Shown here: positions 56,758 to 64,000 of the stretch, in pieces
Layout of the letters: each line of letters starts with the position of its first letter
Numbering within the stretch: the first letter of the stretch is position 1
NCBI GenBank assembly: GCA_022495995.1
Contig: JAFEMH010007495.1
Coordinates: 23,655 to 87,654 of the forward strand
Source of the DNA: Adenophora triphylla var. japonica
Lineage: Eukaryota > Streptophyta > Magnoliopsida > Asterales > Campanulaceae
Length of the DNA: 64,000 nt
Reading direction: 5' to 3'
Position numbers and translations under genes: made by a program
Notes under the pieces: generated by a model
The model's input: the letters and a program-made list of their open reading frames with translations, nothing else
Told to the model about the DNA's origin: nothing
Database searches by the model: none

Positions 56758-59033
56758 TCACCTATTCCTCCTCTCGTAGTTAGCCGGGGTGAACTTCCTG
56801 GCCAATTGCCGCTGTCTAGACCCTCTTCTAATCAACTCTGCCCGTTGAGCAGGGGTAAGTTGTACCCCACTAGATGAAGTCGCAACCGGATCAGAGAAGG
56901 GTGTAGTGGTCTCAAAGTGAGTCCTGCCAAAAGAAGTCAAACTCGGATCGGAAAAGGGTCGGACCCCTGCTTGAGATGTATATAGAGGAACCCTAAAGGA
57001 ACTTCCATTCCCCGAATATACTCAGAAACCCATAGAGGATCCAGGGGGAGGGTCTGGCTAGGCACTCCACCCACTTCCACTCCCACTCTCCCACCCATTC
57101 CCACTTCCCCACCCACTCCCATCCCCCACCCACTCCCACCCCCACTCCTACTTCCACAAAATTGACTCTGAGTCCACTGTGACGACGACCATTCAAATTG
57201 TCCATCATCCTGGGCCTGGGCTTGAGGCTAGGGCTCAGGCTCGTGCTCTGGCTCATCGCGCAAGTCCATTTGTGGTTGTGGCTATGGCTATGCACGATGT
57301 CTAACCCGACGCTATCGAGGTTCTACCCCATGTGCGCGATCTACCGATGGGGGAGGTGCTGCAGCAGCCTCAAGGCGTTGTTGCTCCCTAACTCCCGTGA
57401 GTGTGTGTCTAATAATCGTCCGCATTGAAGCTTGTCTGGCATGCTCCTCCGCCTCATTGTCGACATGCAAACGCTGAAGGTTCTACACCTGTTTTTATAT
57501 TAAAAAAAAATATAAGTATGAGACATAAGTTAATAAATTGAAGTTTTTTTTTTAAAAAAAAAAAACTAGAAATAATAACTTGAAAAATGTAAATACTTAC
57601 CACAAACTCTAGGCAAGGGGCAACCGACCGGTATCCAGCCTCCTCTATATGAGTGAGGTTTTGCACAAACATGCACGTTATGCTCCGATACCACATCATA
57701 TATGGATCGGTGTAATGCATCTCGTGAATGCCTGGGACCCCCGAAACCAGAAATTGTAGCCGTTGTTTCCAGAGTGCAATATATTGTCTATGGCGGTCTC
57801 TCCAAATGACGACATTGCTTTCCCGCCTATATATCTACATAAGCATACGGCCTGTCCCTGAGTGCAGTAGGCCGGAGCATATCTATCTACATAAGGCTGC
57901 CACACAACCTGATCATCGGTTAGCTTGGTCAGTTGATCACGATAGCCTCGCAGGTTATGTGCAGTAACCTCCTTCAGATACAATGATGAATGGGTACACC
58001 TGAAATTTCATAAACAAAATAATTATAAGAAAAAGTTAAAAAAAAAACAAACAATAATGACGAGAAAATAACGTATGATATATGTATACCTGCATCCGAG
58101 GGGCATGTGCAGGTAGTCCTGATCTCTGTTTCGCCTACGAATTCCAGGTTGCACACATAGCAACCGCTCCCAAGCCCAAATCTATATCAATTAAATCTAT
58201 ATCAAATACTATAAATAATGCCGATAATTTGAAATCAAACTTAAAAACAACAACATAATGAACATTAAAATGAGATAAAGATACCTGTAGAACGTTGAGA
58301 AATCCTCCGCACTATTTCGTCACGGGGTTAGTCGCACTAGACAACTCTCGATATAGGAAAGTGAGCGACGCACTTCCCCAACTGTACTGGCAGACCCTGG
58401 AAACATCCCTAAGCAAAGGGAGATAACGTAACTTAACCTTGTTGTTCGTACGATAAGGATCACCGTAGAACTAAAGGCGAGCATGATATATGCCCGTACG
58501 TACATATCAACAAGGTCCTGCTGGGAATCATCAGCTAGGTCGTGGAAGTGTGGAAAATTGCTCGTGATCCACCGTAGCTTTATACTACTCCCATCTATAT
58601 CTCCGGGGTTAGGGACATCCCCTAAAAGCTGCTGACATACATCCTGTCAGTCTACAAGTGTTGGGATGTCAGCATCAGTAATAGCATCCCCATCAATCGG
58701 TAACCCGGAAATCATGCCGATATCCTCTAGGGTGATAGTCATCTCACCAACCGGGAGGTGAAATGAATGGGTGTCCGGGCGCCATCTCTCGATCAAAGCC
58801 TCCAGCAACCCATAATCATACTGAACTCTCCCTATGTAGTGAACTCCACTAAAGCCACACTCGGCTAATCTAGACAATATCCTAGGAGCTAATCAGTTCG
58901 GCAAGGAGGCACCACGACGAAATGAGAGCGGACAAGCATTCTCCACTCCGGCCCAAATAAACCGAGCTCTGTGGTTCTCATGCTCGGTTAGAACAGAGTT
59001 ATCAATAGGCCCGGGATCAATGAAAGAATTCAT
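56758..59033 (-). pseudogene. Plant mobile domain (PMD, MAIN/MAIL1-like) gene, decayed
   Basis: It starts at the ATG at 59033 with MNSFIDPGPIDNSVLTEHEN, the classic PMD N-terminus. ERWRPDTHSFHLPVGEMTITLED follows near 58790, then CQQLLGDVPNPGDIDG (about 58640). Later exons read IWAWERLLCVQPGIRRRN (58185) and LRGYRDQLTKLTDDQVVWQP (57950-57890), with introns between. The C-terminus ends YERRNR at 56758. In-frame TGA codons lie at 58893-58895 and about 58645, and a later frame shift lies near 57830. PMD proteins occur as host genes (MAIN, MAIL1) and inside transposons. The MULE and repeats around this copy suggest a transposon origin. Confidence 0.85.
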
Positions 59034-59664
59034 CTGTTTATTTCATTATCAAATTAATACTAATACAACAAGATAGCATATGTTGTCAAACGCATGTTAC
59101 AAAAACAACACTTTCCATCATTCTACTAAACTTCATTAATAAAAGAAGCTATTTTCTTGAAAAGATTTGCAGCATTCTCACCGTCCAAATTAAACAAAAA
59201 TAAACAATGTTCTTCTCCTATAGTTTAGTTTCCAAGACCTCAAACTTTCTTTTCCATCCACTTTGCCCAAAAACTTTATTATAATACCAACCTCTATCCC
59301 TCAACATATCCTTCTCCCCCACATAAAACTTTTTCTAAGTGATGAAAATAATGGCAAAATTTAGTTCAATATCAAAGTATACTAACAATTGAGTTCAAAA
59401 TATATCAAAAATTGAGTTGAATAAACCTAAATTGCAAGTAAACAAATAATCAAATCAAATAATCAAATCGAAGCAAAATAAACACAAATTGAAGTAAAAA
59501 ACATGAATGTAAACTTACAATAACGAAATTTTGATGATAAAAAGCTTGAATTTGAATGAAAAAATGTCTCCTTCTTCTCTGTTTCTTCTTCCCGGCGGCT
59601 GCTGATGTTTTTTTTTTTTTTTTGAAATGAACAGACTGTAAGTCGAAATAGGGGAAAAATGATA
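59034..59664. other. Upstream region of the PMD gene
   Basis: AT-rich. CTTCTTCTCTGTTTCTTCTTCCC near 59571 is on the side expected for the PMD leader. No separate gene. Confidence 0.5.
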
Positions 59665-59671
59665 TTTGAGA

Positions 59672-59815
59672 ACTCGCTACACGGTGTAGTGAGTTTGACT
59701 GTGACCGGTCAAACTCGCTACACGGTCTAGCGAATTTGTCTTTACTTGATTACAACAATTAATCACAAACCGGTAAACCTTAATTACACAAAACTCGCTA
59801 CACGGTGTAGCGAGT
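59672..59815. repeat. Second cluster of the 23-bp palindrome
   Basis: Copies at 59672, 59713 and 59793, plus a decayed one near 59834. The last two belong to the tandem duplication unit and recur at 61644 and 61685. Confidence 0.92.
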
Positions 59816-60866
59816 TTGACCGGTTAAAGAGAAACTGCCACACTTGTAGCAAGTTCCCAAAAAGTGGTTATTTTGGGAAATAGTTTCAAAAGTTAGTTAT
59901 TTTGGAAAATAAATTTTTAAAAATGAATTATTTGAGAAAAAAAATCTCATTTTCTTGGTAAAGGTTTTTAATTTTAGTGATCTATCAGCGTAGAAACAGG
60001 TTCCACGGATACAAGGATGACCTATAGAAGATTTCGACCTTGAATAGAGGTTTATATGAACTATATGCCAGAGGTCTACCTCAAGCAGAATCACGTGTCC
60101 TTTTTATTTTAAAAGACATCAGTTCAATCCCTCATAAATTCATAAAAGATCTCAAAGTTTGTGAGCTTTTTTTGTAACCTTAGACTACCCACAATACTCG
60201 GATGAAATGGTGGGTGAAATGGGTTTCAACTAGGTGAATGGGTGCAATGGCATTCAACTAGGTGAATGGGTGCAATGGCAATGGGTGAGTTGAAATATTT
60301 CATCCAGCTGAAAAAAAAATTGAGTGACACGTGGCGGCTTTTAATTGGATCGCATTTGGCGTGTGCGCCTCACTGCCCGGCGAGGCGCGTGAGGCGCTCC
60401 AATTTTTCTTTTTTTTTGTTTTTGTTTTTTCTTGATCTGACACGTGGCATGATTTGATTGGTTCCCAGGATTTTCGGATTTGATTTTTTATCCCAAATCT
60501 TTGAGCTGAATTATCACCTAGTAAATTAAATTTTTTTTTTCACCAAAATTCATGATTTTTTCCCTATAAATTGATACAAGTTTCATTTGATTTGAACACA
60601 CAAAAAAAAACACTCATTTCTCAATCATTCTTCTTCATTTTAGCATTTATTTAAAAAAAATCATCATCCTTTTAGTGAAACGGATTGAATTATTATTTTG
60701 ATAACCCCAATGCTTTGTCAGCACCCATGTAAACCCATGTGAAAGTGTTAACTTTGAATACGTATTCTCATAATTGACTTGACTATCATGATGAATTCGA
60801 GGCAAGTGGGTCTAGTACACAACAACCATTGTCGACTGACCTGCATTTGCAGAGCATGTGCGTACT

Positions 60867-61611
60867 TGTAAGTACCCAAATCTGGCTCATGCATTCCGGT
60901 TAAGTTTCCTGGCAATTCCCCGAACTTTCATAAAGTTCAGGGGCGATTCGGGAACTTTTACAAACTTTTCAAGGGAGGAAGGACCTGCTAGGAATTAAAA
61001 TTCCAGGCAGGACCTCGCTGGAAAGGGCATTCCAGAATCTGCCACCTTGCATGTTTCTAGAAAGGAGGCAGTTATGGCTCGTAATGTCGTGCAACATATC
61101 AAGCCACTCCCATGCAACCTATAAATAGAGGCTTGCTCCTCTCATTTTGGGATCCCTTCCAGCCCCCTTAGCGTCACTCTGCCAAAATACGCCCAGAAAC
61201 CTCCTCTCTCTCCTCCCATACACACAACCCATCCAAATCTCTCTTAATCCTCTCTCTATCATACACAATCCAACACACATTGAAGTCTCTAGGTTGGATT
61301 CACCTGAGCTGAATATCAGTTCCTAAAGCTGATGTTTGAAGGCTCCTATATCTAACTTGATATAGGAGTCGTGGTCATCAAGGGTAACGATTCTCTCTCC
61401 CTTTCTCTCTCTCTATCTTCCTCCTACATGCGATCTCTATATTAAATGTGTTGATTAGGATTGCATGTTCTAGCCTTAGATTATTTGAACCAGTAGTTGT
61501 TTTCATAGTATTGCATGTAATCGAATCGTCTTAACATTATTTGCATAAACACTCGAGATGAGTGTGGATCCCTTATATCCACACCCTCTCGAAGTGTTCA
61601 TTATTGATACA
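60867..61611 (+). mobile_element. LTR-like block of the TGTAAGTACCC family, unit 1
   Basis: 745 bp, TGTA...TACA termini, CTATAAATAGAGG TATA box near 61120, and a CT-rich leader with AACACACATTG afterwards. No internal coding region or second LTR belongs to it. It reads as a solo LTR, but no target duplication is visible. Confidence 0.55.
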
Positions 61612-61850
61612 TGGAACAAACCGGTAAACCTTAATTACACCAAACTCGCTACACGGTGTAGCGAGTTTGACCGATTAAAGAGAAACTCGCTACACCGTGT
61701 AGCGAGTTCCCAAAAAGTGGTTATTTTGGGAAATAGTTTCAAAAGTTAGTTATTTTGGAAAATAAATTTTTAAAAATGAATTATTTGAGAAAAAAATCTC
61801 ATTTTCTTGGTAAAGGTTTTTAATTTTTGTGGTGATGGTTAATACATTTA

Positions 61851-62085
61851 GGGCTCGTTTGGTAGCCTGATAGGATTAACCCGTATTAATAGTGAAGAGA
61901 TTATTAATCCAGGGATTAATAATACCACCCTTTTTTTAGGATAAATAAGAAGGGGATAAGAGGTGTTCAGATGCTTATCTAGGTTGTACTTTGGATAATT
62001 ACTACGATTGCATTTAATCTACCAAACATACTTTTATTGGACTAATAATCCTATCCGGTCATTTATCGACCTACCAAACGGCCCC
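61851..62085. mobile_element. Tourist-type (PIF/Harbinger) MITE
   Basis: 235 bp with termini GGGCTCGTTTGGTAG and CTACCAAACGGCCCC, inverted with one mismatch and one shift. The 3-bp target duplication TTA is present (61848-61850 and 62086-62088). Unit 1 of the tandem duplication lacks the element at the matching place near 59977. Confidence 0.93.
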
Positions 62086-62952
62086 TTAGTGATCTATCAG
62101 CGTAGAAACAGGTTCCACGGGTACAAGGATGACCTATAGAAGATTTCGACCTTGAATAGAGGTTTATATGAAGTATATGCCAGAGGTCTACCTCAAGCAG
62201 AATCACGTGTCCTTTTTATTTTAAAAGACATCAGTTCAATCCCTCATAAAATCATAAAAGATCTAAAAGTTTGTGAGCTTTTTTTGTAACCTTAGACTAC
62301 CCACAATACTCGGATGAAATGGTGGGTGAAATGGGTTTCAACTAGGTGAATGGGTGCAATGGGTGAGTTGAAATATTTCATCCAGATGAAAAAAAAAATT
62401 TTGAGTGACACGTGGCGGCTTTTAATTGGATCGCATTTGGCGTGTGCGCCTCACTGCCCGGCGAGGCGCGTGAGGCGCTCCGATTTTTCTTTTTTTTTGT
62501 TTTTGTTTTTTCTTGATCTGACACATGGCATGATTTGATTGGTTTCCAGGATTTTCGGATTTGATTTTTTATCCCAAATCTTTGAGCTGAATTATCACCT
62601 AGTAAATTAATTTATTTATTTTTTTTTCACCAAAATTCATGATTTTTTTCCCTATAAATTGATACAAGTTTCATTTGATTTGAACACAAAAAAAAACACT
62701 CATTTCTCAATCATTCTTCTTCATTTTAGCCTTTATTTAAAAAAAAATCATCATCCTTTAGTGAAACGGATTGAATTATTATTTTGGTAACCCCAATGCT
62801 TTGTCAGCACCCATGTAAACCCATGTGAAGGTGTTAACTTTGAATACGTATTCTCAGAATCGACTTGACTATCATGATGAATTTGAGGCAAGTGGGTCTA
62901 GTACACAACAACCATTGTCGACTGACCTGCATTTGCAGAGCATGTGCGTACT

Positions 62953-63728
62953 TGTAAATACCCAAATCTGGCTCATGCCTTCCGGTTAAGTTTCCTGGCA
63001 ATTCCCTGAACTTTCATAAAGTTCAGGGGCGATTCGGGAACTTTTAAAAACTTTCCAAGGGAGGAAGGACCTGCTAGGAATTAAAATTCCAGGCAGGACC
63101 TCGCTGGAAAGGGCATTCCGAATCTGTCACCTTGCATGTTTCTAGAAAGGAGGCAGTTATGGCTCGTAATGTCGTGCAACATATCAAGCCACTCCCATGC
63201 AACCTATAAATAGAGGCTTGCTCCTCTCATTATGGGATCCCTTCCAGCCCCCTTAGCGTCACTCTGCCAAAATACGCCCAGAAACCTCCTCTCTCTCTCC
63301 TCCCATACACACAACCCATCTAAATCTCATCCAAATCTCTCTCAATCCTCTCTCTATCATACACAATCCAACACACATTGAAGTCTCAAGGTTGGATTCA
63401 CCTGAGCTGAATATCAGTTCCTAAAGCTGATGTTTGAAGGCTCCTATATCTAACTTGATATAGGAGTCGTGGTCATCAAGGGTAACGATTCTCTCTCCCT
63501 TTCTCTCTCTCTCTATCTTCCTCCTACATGCGATCTCCATATTAAATGTGTTGATTATGATGCATCCTGATTAGGATTGCATGTTCTAGCCTTAGATTAT
63601 TTGAACCAGTAGTTGTTTTCATAGTATTGCATGTAATCGAATCGTCTTAACATTGTTTTGCATAAACACTCGAGATGAGTGTGGATCCCTTATATCCACA
63701 CCCTCTCGAAGTGTTCATTATTGATATA
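62953..63728 (+). mobile_element. LTR-like block of the TGTAAGTACCC family, unit 2
   Basis: The same as the unit 1 block, with about 16 extra bases near 63320 and 15 near 63557. Here the end reads TATA in place of TACA, so its terminus has mutated. Confidence 0.55.
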
Positions 63729-64000
63729 TGTATTCTTTGAGATCCATCTGTGATGTAACTTGACCATATAGTTGCCTTGCTGTGTCTGTAAATCTCGTTT
63801 GCAAAAAGTCTTTGCAAATGGCTAAAGGTGTCACGCGACCCAACTTGCCATGCAAGTCCTGTGTCACGCGACAACATTGGCCAGTTTGCAGAAACTTTCT
63901 TCTTTCAGTTGTAATCTGATCTTAGTCTTTATTGTTAATATCATTTCCCCCACACAAAGGATTTATCGGGGATGCTCTTTGCAAGGATGAACAAGGGTCC
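63729..64000. other. Right window edge, no gene recognised
   Basis: Unique sequence outside the tandem duplication. It contains two GTGTCACGCGAC boxes (63829 and 63861). Nothing else supported. Confidence 0.5.

Larger units (their letters stand above)
59765..63728. repeat. Tandem duplication, units 59765-61615 and 61616-63728
   Basis: Two head-to-tail units of about 1.85 kb start ACAAACCGGTAAACC. Each has two palindromes, a CACGTGGC/GGCGCG hairpin segment and the TGTAAGTACCC LTR-like block. Unit 2 is longer because it holds a MITE at 61851-62085. The units differ by scattered substitutions and short indels, for example ATGGCATTCAACTAGG present only in unit 1. Confidence 0.95.

Overview
This is a window of nuclear DNA from a flowering plant, very probably a dicot. 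The evidence is a plant secondary-product glycosyltransferase gene, split plant exons with GT/AG borders, and dense layers of plant transposable elements: Stowaway and Tourist MITEs, Ty3/gypsy and Ty1/copia LTR elements, a CACTA element, a MULE, a plant-mobile-domain (PMD) gene and a tRNA-derived SINE. The protein fragments look asterid-like, but I cannot name the species.

Only two loci look like ordinary host genes. The first is an apparently intact, intronless UDP-glycosyltransferase of the UGT79 type (3680-5059, +). It has a TATA box and, further upstream, a perfect G-box palindrome inside repeat-like DNA. The second is the 3' part of a DUF1990/UPF0548 gene. Its penultimate exon is present twice (13962-14111 and 44905-45054), and the last exon is at 45526-45708.

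The 30 kb between the two exon copies is a Russian doll of insertions. A non-autonomous LTR element (LARD, LTRs at 14280-14855 and 41232-41786) contains a CACTA element (15582-22087, 3-bp duplication GAG) and a 13.9-kb SIRE-type copia element (26384-40292, minus strand, 5-bp duplication CTTTG). The second exon-flanking copy was then hit by a small gag-only copia element (41855-44548, duplication CTCAT). The uninterrupted site for this last insertion is preserved in the first copy. A separate gypsy element (5715-10963, 350-bp LTRs, duplication GATTA) sits between the UGT gene and this region, inside what looks like an older LTR.

The right third (49-64 kb) holds fragments of a CACTA-like element and a minus-strand Tat/Ogre-like gypsy element with a TGGCGACTC-type primer-binding site. 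Next come a MULE transposase pseudogene broken by a SINE with a 13-bp target duplication, and a convergent PMD (MAIN-like) pseudogene. The PMD gene is bracketed by clusters of a 23-bp palindrome. The last 4 kb is a tandem duplication of about 1.85 kb whose second unit carries a Tourist MITE.

The least expected signal is a dispersed short motif, GCGGT (mostly GCGGTT), on the plus strand throughout the SIRE element and the LARD around it, with variants that look like CpG decay. I see no rRNA or tRNA gene, organellar DNA, CRISPR array or bacterial DNA.
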